NCBI GenBank assembly: GCA_934622035.1
Contig: CAKTVG010000022.1
Location: 1-48,720, forward strand
Length of the DNA stretch: 48,720 nucleotides
Source: an uncultured Oscillospiraceae bacterium
GTDB taxonomy: Bacteria > Bacillota > Clostridia > Oscillospirales > Oscillospiraceae
Reading direction: 5' to 3'
Shown: in pieces, positions 1 through 7,578 of the stretch
Numbering within the stretch: position 1 is the stretch's first letter
Layout: each line of letters starts with the position of its first letter
Notes under the pieces: generated by a model
Database searches by the model: none
What the model saw: the letters and a program-made list of their open reading frames with translations, nothing else
What the model was told of the DNA's origin: nothing
Made by a program: the position numbers and the translations under genes

Positions 1-71
1 CAAGGTCAAGCTGCTGTGCGTGCGGGAACGGATGATGATCGACAGCTCCAGCTTTTCACCATTCTTCACAT

Positions 72-125
72 AAAAAAAGCAGAGTGTCCATTACAGGATA
101 CTCAGATCCTATAAGGACACTCTGC
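72..125 (-). terminator. Terminator downstream of tRNA-Pro
   Basis: Read on the minus strand, perfect 11-base arms (79-89 and 115-125) enclose a smaller 5-base stem. The hairpin is followed at once by a run of seven T (A-run at 72-78 on the plus strand). This is an ordinary intrinsic terminator placed just after the tRNA. The 70 bases to its left, at the window edge, hold no gene I can identify. Confidence 0.85.
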
Positions 126-126
126 A

Positions 127-202
127 TGGTCCGAGTGACTGGTCTCGAACCAGCGGCCTCGTGGTCCCAAACCACGCGCTCTACCATCTGAGCTACACCC
201 GG
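127..202 (-). tRNA. tRNA-Pro (anticodon TGG), CCA encoded
   Basis: A full cloverleaf is visible. The 7-base-pair acceptor stem pairs 196-202 with 131-137 and has one G-T pair. The D arm (TAGCTCAG...TAGAGCG), the anticodon loop TTTGGGA giving TGG, and the T arm with GGTTCGA are all recognisable. The discriminator is A, and the next three bases read CCA, so the 3' end is genomically encoded. It decodes CCA and, by wobble, other proline codons. Its promoter and terminator are listed separately and it appears to be a single-gene unit. Confidence 0.95.
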
Positions 203-231
203 AAATGACCGGCACGCGCCGGACGCACTAT

Positions 232-260
232 ATTATACACGCTCCGCAGAAAAAATGCAA
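232..260 (-). promoter_or_regulatory. Promoter of tRNA-Pro
   Basis: On the minus strand a TTGCAT -35 box (255-260) lies 17 bases from a perfect TATAAT -10 box (232-237). Transcription would start about 25 bases before the tRNA. It is back to back with the trmB promoter. Confidence 0.7.
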
Positions 261-278
261 GAAAAAGCTGCGTTTCTC

Positions 279-307
279 TTTACGCATTCGCTGGATTCTG
301 CTATAAT
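279..307 (+). promoter_or_regulatory. Promoter of trmB
   Basis: TTTACG (279-284), a 17-base spacer, then TATAAT (302-307). TG at 299-300 gives an extended -10 element. It is a good sigma-A type promoter roughly 30 bases before the trmB start codon. Confidence 0.7.
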
Positions 308-340
308 TTGTTTCATAATTGCAAATAGAATTGAGGACCA

Positions 341-1009
341 ATGCTTATGAGAATGCGAAAGCGGAATAATTTGGAGCCGAGAATGGAGGCGTGCAGCGCC
401 GTCTGGCTGCGCGATGCGCAGCGGCTGCGCGGCAACTGGCGCTCCCTGCTGCCCGGTGCGAAGGAGCTGCGGCTGGAGGTCGGCTGCGGCAAGGGAAAAT
501 TCACGGTGGAAACAGCCGCAGCGGAGCCGGACGTGCTCATCATCGCGGTGGAGAAGGTGCAGGAAGCGCTCCTGCTTGCAATGGAAAAGGCGCTGGCCAT
601 GGGACTGAAGAACGTCTTTTTCCTCTCCATCGATGCTGCGGAGCTGGAGGACTACTTCGCCGAGGGCGAGGTCGACCTGATGTATCTGAACTTCTGCGAC
701 CCCTGGCCGCGCAAAAAGAACGCCAAGCGCCGCCTGACCTTCCGTACATTTCTGGAAAAGTACAAGAAAATTCTGCGCCCGGAGGGCGAAATCCATTTCA
801 AAACGGATAATTCCGGACTTTTTGAGTGGTCACTCGAGGAATTCACGGCCTGCGGGATGGAAATTCGCGATCTGACGCGTGATTTGCACGCGAACGGCCC
901 GGTCGGCATTATGACCGGCTATGAGGAAAAATTCTATGCGCTAGGCACGCCCATCAACCGCTGCGTGCTGGTCAATCACAGGCAGGAGGCGCCCCATGCA
1001 GAAAATTGA
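341..1009 (+). CDS. trmB: tRNA (guanine-N7)-methyltransferase TrmB
   Basis: TrmB uses S-adenosylmethionine to methylate G46 in the variable loop of tRNAs. The 222-residue protein has the SAM-binding glycine loop LEVGCGKGKF (about 45-54) and the family signature NFCDPWPRKKNAKRR (about 117-131), which carries catalytic and tRNA-binding residues. Length is normal for the family. A TTGAGGA ribosome site sits just before the ATG at 341; an ATG at 347 would also give a family-like N-terminus. Its 3' end overlaps the icd start by 14 bases, so the two are probably translated from one message. Confidence 0.95.
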   Translation: MLMRMRKRNNLEPRMEACSAVWLRDAQRLRGNWRSLLPGAKELRLEVGCGKGKFTVETAAAEPDVLIIAVEKVQEALLLAMEKALAMGLKNVFFLSIDAAELEDYFAEGEVDLMYLNFCDPWPRKKNAKRRLTFRTFLEKYKKILRPEGEIHFKTDNSGLFEWSLEEFTACGMEIRDLTRDLHANGPVGIMTGYEEKFYALGTPINRCVLVNHRQEAPHAEN

Positions 1010-2210
1010 AATGAAAACGCCGCTCGTCGAGCTGGACGGCGACGAGATGACCCGCATTCTCTGGAAGGAGATCAAGGAGGAGCTGCTCGAACCCTTTGTC
1101 GAGCTGAAAACGGTCTACTTTGACCTTGGCCTGCCGGAACGCGACAGCACGGCGGATCAGGTGACGCACGATGCGGCGGAGGCCATCCGGCAATACGGCG
1201 TCGGCGTCAAGTGCGCCACCATCACGCCCAACGCACAGCGCATGACGGAATACAAGCTGCACGGCATGTGGAAGAGCCCGAACGGCACCATCCGCGCCGC
1301 GCTGGACGGCACGGTTTTCCGTGCGCCCATTCTGGTCGAAGGCATCCGGCCGGTCGTGCGCAATTGGAAAAAGCCGATCACCATCGCGCGTCATGCCTAC
1401 GGCGACATCTACCGCGCCACGGAGCAGCGTGTCCCGCAGGGCAGGGCGGAGCTGGTCTTCACCGACCTTGAGGGAAAGGAAACGCGGCAGACGATCTATG
1501 ATTTTGAATGCGGCGGTGTCCTGATGGGGCAGTACAACAAGGACAGCTCCATCGCCTCCTTTGCCCGCGCCTGCTTCAATTACGCGCTGGCGACGAAGCA
1601 GGATCTCTGGTTCTCTGCGAAGGACACCATCGCCAAGGTCTACGACGGCACGTTCAAGCAGATTTTCCAGGAGATCTTCGACGCGGAATACAAGGACGCC
1701 TTTGCCGCGGCGGGTATCACTTATTTCTACACGCTGATCGATGATGCGGTCGCGCGCGTGATCCGCAGCGAAGGCGGCTTCATCTGGGCCTGCAAGAACT
1801 ACGACGGCGACGTGATGAGCGACATGGTTTCCACAGCCTTCGGCAGCCTGGCGATGATGACCTCCGTTCTGGTTTCGCCGGACGGCAAATATGAATATGA
1901 GGCGGCGCATGGCACCGTGACCCAGCACTATTACCGCTATCTGCGCGGCGAGCAGACCTCCACGAATCCCGTTGCGACGATTTTTGCTTGGACGGGCGCG
2001 CTGAGAAAGCGCGGCGAGCTGGACGAGCTGCCCGCGCTGTGCGCATTTGCCGGCCGGCTGGAGGAGAGCTGTCTTGCCGTGATCGAGTCCGGCAAGATGA
2101 CCAAGGATCTGGCGGCCCTCTGGGAGGGCGGCAAGGCGGAGGTTTTGACCTCTTCGGCGTTCCTTGCGGCGATTCGCAGAACGCTGGAAGAAAAAATCGC
2201 CTGCGGCTGA
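996..2210 (+). CDS. icd: NADP-dependent isocitrate dehydrogenase
   Basis: Icd oxidises isocitrate to 2-oxoglutarate with NADP, supplying carbon for glutamate synthesis. The 404-residue sequence matches the homodimeric, eukaryote-like subfamily: an LDGDEMTRI start, CATITPNAQRM (substrate and nucleotide region), SPNGTIRAALDGTVFR, and the C-terminal AAHGTVTQHYY block that binds the NADP adenosine. Length is typical of this subfamily. It overlaps the end of trmB, with AGGAGG just before its ATG inside trmB. A terminator follows at 2224. The 2-oxoglutarate role is family knowledge; no other TCA-cycle gene lies in this window. Confidence 0.93.
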   Translation: MQKIEMKTPLVELDGDEMTRILWKEIKEELLEPFVELKTVYFDLGLPERDSTADQVTHDAAEAIRQYGVGVKCATITPNAQRMTEYKLHGMWKSPNGTIRAALDGTVFRAPILVEGIRPVVRNWKKPITIARHAYGDIYRATEQRVPQGRAELVFTDLEGKETRQTIYDFECGGVLMGQYNKDSSIASFARACFNYALATKQDLWFSAKDTIAKVYDGTFKQIFQEIFDAEYKDAFAAAGITYFYTLIDDAVARVIRSEGGFIWACKNYDGDVMSDMVSTAFGSLAMMTSVLVSPDGKYEYEAAHGTVTQHYYRYLRGEQTSTNPVATIFAWTGALRKRGELDELPALCAFAGRLEESCLAVIESGKMTKDLAALWEGGKAEVLTSSAFLAAIRRTLEEKIACG

Positions 2211-2223
2211 GGTATGAGAAAGC

Positions 2224-2262
2224 AATTTGGCGGGTATCCTGTGGGATAGCCGCCAAAATTTT
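2224..2262 (+). terminator. Terminator after icd
   Basis: Arms TTTGGCGG (2226-2233) and CCGCCAAA (2250-2257) enclose an inner ATCC/GGAT pairing. A short T-run follows. It ends the trmB-icd unit. Confidence 0.75.
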
Positions 2263-2324
2263 GCCCGCAGGGGATTAATTTTCTCAAAAAAGAAGATTTT
2301 TCTCATTTTTTCACGCAAAAAAGC

Positions 2325-2353
2325 TTGCGAAACTTGACATAATAATGTATAAT
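2325..2353 (+). promoter_or_regulatory. Promoter of the sigma factor gene
   Basis: TTGCGA (2325-2330), a 17-base spacer and a perfect TATAAT (2348-2353). A stronger -35 match, TTGACA, occurs at 2334-2339, but its best-spaced -10 (near 2358) is poor. Two overlapping promoters are possible. Confidence 0.65.
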
Positions 2354-2406
2354 GAATTAGATACGCCTTATGGGCATATACTTGTTCGTCAGCAAGGAAG
2401 TGCACT

Positions 2407-3549
2407 ATGTCCGACTCTAAGAAAAACAGCAAGCCGAATGAAGAACTGATGGCGCCGCTCACTGCCCTGATCAGCAAGGGCCGCCGTGACGGCATGCTTT
2501 CGTCCTCTGAGCTGCTTGCAGCATTGGAAAAACTCGATCTGTCCGTTGACAAAATCGAACAGATCTATGATACCTTTGAATCCATCGGCATTCAGATTGT
2601 CAGCGCAGAGCCCGAGAATGATCTGCTGCCGGATATCCTCGATGATTTTGATGACGTCCCCGATTCCGAACTGGAAGAGGAGGAGCCGCTGGTTGATCCG
2701 GTGGAGCTCGCGGCGGAGTATAACCTCGACGACCCGGTGCGCATGTACCTCAAGGAGATCGGCCAGGTTCCGCTGCTGTCTCCGGAGGAGGAGCAGGAGC
2801 TGGCCCGCCGCGTTGCCGACGGCGACCAGGCCGCCAAAAATAAGCTGACCGAGGCGAATCTGCGCCTTGTCGTCTCCATTGCGAAGAAGTATTCCGGCCG
2901 CGGCCTGCACATTCTGGACCTGATCCAGGAGGGAAACACCGGCCTGATCCGCGCGGTCGATAAGTTCGACTATACAAAGGGAAACAAATTCTCTACATAT
3001 GCGACCTGGTGGATCCGTCAGGCAATTACCCGCGCGATTGCCGATCAGGCGAGAACGATCCGCGTTCCGGTGCATATGGTAGAGGTCATCAACAAGGCCA
3101 CGCGCTGCAACCGCAAGCTGGTGCAGGAGCTGGGCCGCGAGCCGACGCTGGAGGAGATCGCGGACGAATTGAATCTTCCCATCGAGAAGATCATCGAGGC
3201 CAACCGCACCGCGGCGGACACCCTCTCGCTGGACACGCCCGTCGGCGATGAAGAGGACACGACCATCGGCTCCTTCGTCGAGGACGACAACACGCCCGGC
3301 CCGGCGGACGCCACGAGCAACGCCCTGCTTGCCGAGGCGCTGGGAGAGATCCTCAACACGCTGACCGACCGCGAGGCCGACGTCCTGCGCCTGCGCTTCG
3401 GCATGTACGACGGCAAGACGCACACGCTCGAGGAGGTCGGCCAGATCTTCGGCGTGACGCGCGAGCGTATCCGCCAGATCGAAAACAAGGCGATCCGCAA
3501 ACTGCGCCACCCCAGCCGCGCGAAGAAAATCCGCGATTTTTACTGCTGA
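2407..3549 (+). CDS. rpoD: Primary RNA polymerase sigma factor (RpoD/SigA)
   Basis: This is the housekeeping sigma factor that directs RNA polymerase to TTGACA/TATAAT promoters such as those in this window. In order: an acidic region 1 (to about 100), region 1.2 (DDPVRMYLKEIGQVPLL, 109-124), region 2 with LDLIQEGNTGL and the -10 helix YATWWIRQAITRAIADQ (198-214), region 3, and region 4 ending in the -35 helix-turn-helix (THTLEEVGQIFGVTRERIRQIE). The 380-residue length suits a Gram-positive SigA. AAGGAAG (2394-2400) lies 6 bases before the ATG. The classic partner dnaG is not next to it; the gene has its own promoter and terminator. Confidence 0.97.
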   Translation: MSDSKKNSKPNEELMAPLTALISKGRRDGMLSSSELLAALEKLDLSVDKIEQIYDTFESIGIQIVSAEPENDLLPDILDDFDDVPDSELEEEEPLVDPVELAAEYNLDDPVRMYLKEIGQVPLLSPEEEQELARRVADGDQAAKNKLTEANLRLVVSIAKKYSGRGLHILDLIQEGNTGLIRAVDKFDYTKGNKFSTYATWWIRQAITRAIADQARTIRVPVHMVEVINKATRCNRKLVQELGREPTLEEIADELNLPIEKIIEANRTAADTLSLDTPVGDEEDTTIGSFVEDDNTPGPADATSNALLAEALGEILNTLTDREADVLRLRFGMYDGKTHTLEEVGQIFGVTRERIRQIENKAIRKLRHPSRAKKIRDFYC

Positions 3550-3554
3550 ATCCA

Positions 3555-3600
3555 AAATCCCCCGCGTTTGCGTCAGGCAAGCGCGGGGGATTTGTATTTG
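3555..3600 (+). terminator. Terminator after rpoD
   Basis: Perfect 12-base arms (3555-3566 and 3582-3593) rich in G and C are followed by a T-rich stretch. It may also stop the convergent gene that ends at 3604. Confidence 0.85.
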
Positions 3601-3603
3601 CGA

Positions 3604-4059
3604 TCAAGCGACGTTTCCGTCTTTGTCGCAGGAGAGGGTCAGCGTATAGCTGAAGGATTTGTCCTGCCCCTTGTGGTACATGACCAGATCGACGATGGCG
3701 GTGCTGCCGCTGATCCGGACGTTCTTCGACTGCTGCGACCAGTTGGTGTCGGCAACGCTGACCGGGCAGCTTGCGTCGGTGCACTTGGACGTCAGGCCGT
3801 TATAATAGAAGCTTGCCGTGAGAACGGCCTTCCATTCTGTCTTTCCGTTTTTGTTATATTCAAACGTTTTGCGGCTCGTTATTGTTTTCAGCGCCCGCTG
3901 CGTGGAGGCGGAAGAAACCTCCTTTGTCAGCGTGATGATCAGCCGTGCGCCGTCTCCCAAATCGATGATGGTCGTTATGCCGGTGTCCTTCGCGAAGGCC
4001 TGCGGAATGCACGCGAAAAGCAGTGCGACGATAAGTAAAATACTGAAAATGCGTTTCAT
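3604..4059 (-). CDS. Secreted protein of unknown function
   Basis: I do not recognise this family. The 151-residue product starts with a clear signal peptide (MKRIFSILLIVALLFACIP, cleavage probably after QAFA near residue 23). The mature part is soluble, predicted beta-rich and rich in Ser, Thr and Lys, with two cysteines (KCTDASC) that could form a disulphide. The ATG at 4059 is chosen because the signal peptide begins there; upstream in-frame codons overlap the previous gene. It is the third gene of the PadR-HAAS operon, 23 bases after the HAAS gene, so it is probably controlled by PadR. The sequence alone gives no function. Confidence 0.75.
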   Translation of the reverse strand: MKRIFSILLIVALLFACIPQAFAKDTGITTIIDLGDGARLIITLTKEVSSASTQRALKTITSRKTFEYNKNGKTEWKAVLTASFYYNGLTSKCTDASCPVSVADTNWSQQSKNVRISGSTAIVDLVMYHKGQDKSFSYTLTLSCDKDGNVA

Positions 4060-4082
4060 GTGGTTCTTTTTATCCTCTCTGC

Positions 4083-4520
4083 TTACGGGTAGTAGGCCGT
4101 GGTTTCCCATGTCTCCCAATATGCGTCATCGTGGGGATTGTCTTCCACTTCAGTGATGACGTAAATCGTTCCCTGCATGGCCTTTTGCAGCGCTATCTCT
4201 GCCCAGATGCCGATCGCGCAGGCGACGAGCGCAGCAATCGCAAGGACGGCAATCACGCCCCGCACGATTCGGTCGTGCAGCCGGAGCTTTTGCAGCAGCT
4301 CCTCCGCGCCCATGGTTTCCACATAGGCGGCGGCGATGGACTCCGGCGAGCCGAACTGCTCGCGCACGGTCTGCGCCGTGGCGTCGGGATGCTCGGAAAG
4401 ATAGTCGGTGATGTCCGTGTGCAGCCGCTCCTTCAGGCCCGCGCGAATCTTGCGCGCGCAGGGGAGCATCCGGACGGTTTGGCGGTAATAGCTGCGCAGC
4501 TCTGCGTCTCTGCTTCTCAT
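4083..4520 (-). CDS. HAAS/DUF1700-like membrane protein
   Basis: A 145-residue protein. Its N-terminal half (about 1-80) is helical and resembles the HAAS domain of PadR partner proteins, with the pattern LxEHPDATAQTVREQFGSPESIA. One membrane helix follows at about 88-108 (IVRGVIAVLAIAALVACAIG), then a short acidic tail predicted to lie outside. Its ATG overlaps the padR stop codon (ATGA), a sign of translational coupling. PadR/HAAS pairs are common in Firmicutes; the HAAS protein is usually taken to modulate or accompany the regulator, and its biochemical role is not established. Family placement is by pattern, not by search. Confidence 0.75.
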   Translation of the reverse strand: MRSRDAELRSYYRQTVRMLPCARKIRAGLKERLHTDITDYLSEHPDATAQTVREQFGSPESIAAAYVETMGAEELLQKLRLHDRIVRGVIAVLAIAALVACAIGIWAEIALQKAMQGTIYVITEVEDNPHDDAYWETWETTAYYP

Positions 4521-4861
4521 TTGACCCCTCCGTTGATGATTTGAAAGACCCCGCCGGTCAGCGCGGTGTATTCCGCGATCAGCGCTTGCAGGTGCGCCTC
4601 GCCCGGCGGTTCCAGATGGTAATACACCCGCGTCATGCGCTTGCCGACCAGCACCTTGCGGTCGGAGATATAGCCCGCCTCCTGTAGGCGGTACAGGACG
4701 GGATACAGCGACCCCTCCTGCGTGGTGACCCTTCCGCCGCTCTGACGCTCCATTTCCTGCACGAGCTGATAGCCGTACATGTCCTCCTGCCTCAGAAGCG
4801 CCAGAATCACCAGCGGCGCGACCCCGCGCCGGTAATTGCTTTGCGTTGTATTGTTCTGCAT
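4517..4861 (-). CDS. PadR-family transcriptional regulator
   Basis: A 114-residue winged-helix repressor of the short PadR type. Visible features are the recognition block LALLRQEDMYGYQLVQEME (about 20-38), the wing GSLYPVLYRLQEAGYISD (about 50-67), and a C-terminal dimerisation helix. PadR proteins usually repress their own operon and release DNA on ligand binding. The gene is first in an operon with the HAAS-like and secreted-protein genes, and diverges from the lipoprotein gene at 5134. A perfect palindrome (4916-4940) between the two promoters is a plausible operator. GAGG precedes the ATG. The ligand is unknown. Confidence 0.92.
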   Translation of the reverse strand: MQNNTTQSNYRRGVAPLVILALLRQEDMYGYQLVQEMERQSGGRVTTQEGSLYPVLYRLQEAGYISDRKVLVGKRMTRVYYHLEPPGEAHLQALIAEYTALTGGVFQIINGGVK

Positions 4862-4890
4862 GGCATCCTCACCAATCTAATTACATATTT

Positions 4891-4918
4891 AGTCTACCAT
4901 GTTATTATTGAATTGCAA
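4891..4918 (-). promoter_or_regulatory. Promoter of the padR operon
   Basis: On the minus strand TTGCAA (4913-4918) lies 16 bases from TAGACT (4891-4896), with TG forming an extended -10. The -35 box overlaps the left arm of the 4916-4940 palindrome, as expected for autoregulation. Confidence 0.6.
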
Positions 4919-4940
4919 TACTTTTTTTAGAAAAGTATTG
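4916..4940. promoter_or_regulatory. Palindromic operator candidate between padR and lipoprotein gene
   Basis: CAATACTTTT (4916-4925) and its exact reverse complement AAAAGTATTG (4931-4940) are separated by five bases. The site touches the rightward TTGACA at 4941 and overlaps the leftward -35. That position would let one bound dimer block both promoters. PadR is the obvious candidate protein, by inference from adjacency. Confidence 0.6.
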
Positions 4941-4969
4941 TTGACAAGAAATGATTTCCTTGCTATAAT
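4941..4969 (+). promoter_or_regulatory. Consensus promoter of the 5134-6420 lipoprotein gene
   Basis: A full-consensus promoter: TTGACA (4941-4946), a 17-base spacer, TATAAT (4964-4969), and TG at 4961-4962 giving an extended -10. It is the strongest promoter in the window by sequence. Such strength usually implies tight control by a repressor or by the transcript leader. Confidence 0.85.
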
Positions 4970-4977
4970 AGTCCAAG

Positions 4978-5107
4978 AGGGATACATTCCCTGCAATCGA
5001 GCTTGCGGATCGATTTTCAAGGCCGGGGGGCGAGGGCACGCGTGATTGCCGCGTGAAATCGCAATGCGGCAGCATGCAGCCCCCTTCCGGCGACTCGCAG
5101 TCGCCGG
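4978..5107 (+). promoter_or_regulatory. Long folded 5' leader, possible cis-regulatory RNA
   Basis: About 155 transcribed bases precede the lipoprotein start codon and are dense in inverted repeats. Visible helices pair 4978-4982 with 4988-4992, 4995-5000 with 5010-5015, 5037-5042 with 5050-5055, and 5087-5095 with 5099-5107 (nine perfect pairs, three-base loop). A longer-range helix pairs 5026-5031 with 5079-5084. Extending it through 5023-5026 with 5087-5090 would compete with the last hairpin, which sits just before the GAGAGGAGA ribosome site. I cannot match it to a known riboswitch class. It could equally be a stability element. Confidence 0.5.
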
Positions 5108-5133
5108 TGCATTCGACGAGAGGAGACAAAATA

Positions 5134-6420
5134 ATGAAACATCAAAGAATTTTTTGCCTGCTTTGCGCCCTGCTGCTGACGCTTGCCCTGTGCGCCTGCA
5201 ATTCCGACCCTGCCCAGCCGAGCGAATCCTCCGCGCCTCCCGTCACCGAGGTTCCCACGCAGCGCATGACGGATGCGGTTCCCCCGTCAACACAGGCGGA
5301 GGAGATCGAAGTGCAGCGCGGCCTGGAGGAAATCAGAGTGTACCCCTTTACGGAGCAGGAGCTTGCCGACGCGCAGACTGCGGCGCAAAAGGCGCTGGTG
5401 GATTTGTTCGCGGATGGAATTGAGCTGGATATTCTGAAATTCGCCTTTGACCCGGCGCTGACGGATGCCAATATTCGCCAGAAGCGCATGGACACCGGCG
5501 GCTCCGAGACGGAGGAACAGGACTATGCCCGACAGGCTACGTTTATTGCGGAGTGCTTTGTAATGCGCTATAAGGAAGTGGAGGGAAGACCGGAAATTCC
5601 CAACAGAATGCCCGTTCAGATCACCGTTTCCCGTGCAGATAAGGACGGCGCATGGCAGTATCTTGAGGACAGCTATGCCCCTGAGGGCGGCAAATTCTCC
5701 GACTGGGTAATTCGGACGTCTGACCTTCAGCGCCTTGACGTTGATGTTTCCGGCCGCGTGATTGCCGGCTATTGGCGCAGTGACGATGCGCTCGACCTGT
5801 ATTGCGTCGGAGAGGACGGCAAGGTTTCGTATTGCGGCGGCGTCCTGCCAAACGTTCAGAAATACGGCACAGAGGTCGATGCGGACACGCTGGCTTCTCT
5901 GCAAAAGGTGTTCGATACACAGAATATGATTCTGACGGAGGAAGACTGGTACGCGCAGTGCCTGACAAGTGATTTTACCTCTCCGGAAAAGGTTGATCTG
6001 CTGATGCTGTTCTATTGCGGTATTCGCGGCAAACAGGATGAGCTGAACCAGCTCAGCGAGGAAGAGCGCGCTCATCTGGCATCGATTTGGGGAGAAGATG
6101 CACTGGCGCATGATGTTGACCGCATGCCCGTCAAGGAAATGAATCGGGTTTTGCAGAAATACTTCGGCATTACCTTGGACGAAACCGAGAAAATCGGCCT
6201 GGAGCATATGCTCTACTGGGATAAAACGGATTGCTATTATCGCTGGCACGGAGATTCCAATTTTTACCGGCCGCAGGTTTACAAAGCCTTCGTGCAGGAG
6301 GACGGAACGATTGCCATGTATTATGTTTGCAATTTGCAGCTGGGTGACCCCAACGCCCTCGCTATGCTTAAGCCCGTCGGGGACGGATATCAGATTCTCT
6401 CGAACGAATATTTTGATTAA
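5134..6420 (+). CDS. Lipoprotein of unknown function
   Basis: The 428-residue protein starts with a lipoprotein signal peptide whose lipobox is LCAC (lipidated Cys near residue 21), then a Ser/Pro/Glu-rich linker to about residue 50. The rest is soluble and would lie on the outer face of the membrane. I do not recognise the family; no enzyme motif stands out. A C-terminal stretch rich in Tyr and Trp (about 350-400) may form a compact beta domain. The ATG at 5134 is chosen over an in-frame one at 5053 because GAGAGGAGA precedes it and the signal peptide begins there. It has a consensus promoter, a folded leader and its own terminator, and stands alone. Confidence 0.8.
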   Translation: MKHQRIFCLLCALLLTLALCACNSDPAQPSESSAPPVTEVPTQRMTDAVPPSTQAEEIEVQRGLEEIRVYPFTEQELADAQTAAQKALVDLFADGIELDILKFAFDPALTDANIRQKRMDTGGSETEEQDYARQATFIAECFVMRYKEVEGRPEIPNRMPVQITVSRADKDGAWQYLEDSYAPEGGKFSDWVIRTSDLQRLDVDVSGRVIAGYWRSDDALDLYCVGEDGKVSYCGGVLPNVQKYGTEVDADTLASLQKVFDTQNMILTEEDWYAQCLTSDFTSPEKVDLLMLFYCGIRGKQDELNQLSEEERAHLASIWGEDALAHDVDRMPVKEMNRVLQKYFGITLDETEKIGLEHMLYWDKTDCYYRWHGDSNFYRPQVYKAFVQEDGTIAMYYVCNLQLGDPNALAMLKPVGDGYQILSNEYFD

Positions 6421-6427
6421 TAAAAAT

Positions 6428-6457
6428 GCCCGCTGCCGGTGCCCCGGTAGCGGGCTT
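6428..6457. terminator. Terminator after the lipoprotein gene
   Basis: GCCCGCT (6428-6434) pairs with AGCGGGC (6449-6455), with further inner CCGG pairing. An A-run on one side and a short T-run on the other suggest use by both converging units. Confidence 0.7.
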
Positions 6458-6475
6458 GCGCTATCTTCTCAAAAC

Positions 6476-7000
6476 TCAGGCGATCAGCAGCTCGTTTTCC
6501 TGCTCGATGTACCGGCAGAAGGCAAACAGACCGCACAGCACCTCCGGCGCAAAGCCGTAGGAATCTTCCAGATTCCAGCCGCCGAGAATGCCGCGATGCC
6601 GGATGCGCAGAAGCTCCCGGCCCTGCGCGTCGCTGAGCGTGTAGCTCTGGCCGCTGCCCATGGTCAGAAGATCCTTCGCACCGTCCAGCTCGACCTCCGC
6701 GTGATCGACGCGCGGCATCCGGCAGACCGGCCAGCCCGCCTCCTCCGGAGCCTCGCCCGCGGCATACTCCGGGTGACCCTCCGCGACGATGTGTTCGTCG
6801 TGGTCGAGTAGGAGGTATTCCTTGCTGCGGACGTCCGCAGTCGATTCTGTTTCGTTATATTGAATTTTGGCCTCCATCAGCGGCTCCTCGCCGCCGGTGT
6901 AGATCTCCTTGACCGGCCCGGTCAGGCCGCCCTTCATCTTCGCCACCGCCTGATGCGTCGGCTCCTGATAGAGAATTCCGGTTTTCATTGTGTACAGCAT
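6476..7000 (-). CDS. Small uncharacterised protein, possibly Tubby/LURP-one-like fold
   Basis: A 174-residue soluble protein without signal peptide or membrane helix. The C-terminal part (about 120-160) has the pattern YTLSDAQGRELLRIRHRG followed by ILGGWNL, which recalls the beta-hairpin repeats of Tubby/LURP-one-related proteins. This is a weak resemblance. The ATG at 7000 is preceded by GAGGG; longer in-frame starts would run into the transporter gene. It follows the chromate-transporter gene by 14 bases, so it is the third gene of that operon. Its link to transport is unknown. Confidence 0.65.
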   Translation of the reverse strand: MLYTMKTGILYQEPTHQAVAKMKGGLTGPVKEIYTGGEEPLMEAKIQYNETESTADVRSKEYLLLDHDEHIVAEGHPEYAAGEAPEEAGWPVCRMPRVDHAEVELDGAKDLLTMGSGQSYTLSDAQGRELLRIRHRGILGGWNLEDSYGFAPEVLCGLFAFCRYIEQENELLIA

Positions 7001-7014
7001 GATGTATCCCTCTT

Positions 7015-7578
7015 TCAGAAAATTGCGTAAAGCAGCACGCCCGCGACGCCTGAGCCTGCCATGACCCAGAGCGGGTTCGGCTTCCATTTCCGCAGGATGA
7101 AGAAGCCGATTGCAAAAATGACCAGCGCGATGATGTCAATCGCCGCGGCGTTGACGGGAATCGTTCTCTGACCGTAGAGCGCCATGATCAGAAGCGAGAT
7201 GCCAGCCGAGGCGATCATGGCGATGACCGCGGGGCGAAGTCCGGCCAGAACACCCTGCACAACGTTCAGCCCGCGAAAGCGGTAGTAAAAATAGGCGAGC
7301 GCCAGGACGATCACGCAGGACGGGAACACGCAGCCGATCGTGGCGATCAGCGCACCGGGCAGCCCGCCGACCTGGATGCCGACGAAGGTCGCAGAGTTGA
7401 TGGCGATGGGGCCGGGGGTCATTTCTGCAATGGTCATGATGTCGGCAAACTGCGTCATGCTCAGCCAGCCGTGCAGGTCAACGACCTGATTCTGAATCAG
7501 CGGCATGGCTGCGTAGCCGCCGCCGATGCTGAACAGGCCGATCTGGAAGAAGCTCCAGAACAATTGAAGATAGATCAT
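7015..7578 (-). CDS. Chromate transporter family protein, half-size subunit 2
   Basis: A 187-residue membrane protein of the CHR family, with the family motif FSIGGGYAAMPLIQ near the N-terminus and TIAEMTPGPIAINSATFVG around residue 50. About six hydrophobic segments are visible. CHR proteins export chromate or related oxyanions. In Firmicutes they often occur as two half-size genes whose products act together, as here. Its ATG overlaps the stop codon of the upstream half (ATGA). The true substrate in a gut-type anaerobe is uncertain; chromate resistance is only the family label. Confidence 0.9.
   Translation of the reverse strand: MIYLQLFWSFFQIGLFSIGGGYAAMPLIQNQVVDLHGWLSMTQFADIMTIAEMTPGPIAINSATFVGIQVGGLPGALIATIGCVFPSCVIVLALAYFYYRFRGLNVVQGVLAGLRPAVIAMIASAGISLLIMALYGQRTIPVNAAAIDIIALVIFAIGFFILRKWKPNPLWVMAGSGVAGVLLYAIF

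Noticed and set aside
1..73. Possible end of a gene at the left edge
   Set aside because: Short open frames exist on both strands (one ending in a stop at 71-73 on plus), but neither is long enough to identify or to prefer over the other.
5053..5133. 27-residue N-terminal extension of the lipoprotein
   Set aside because: The lipoprotein signal peptide begins at 5134 with a strong ribosome site; the extension lies in the folded leader and has no export logic.
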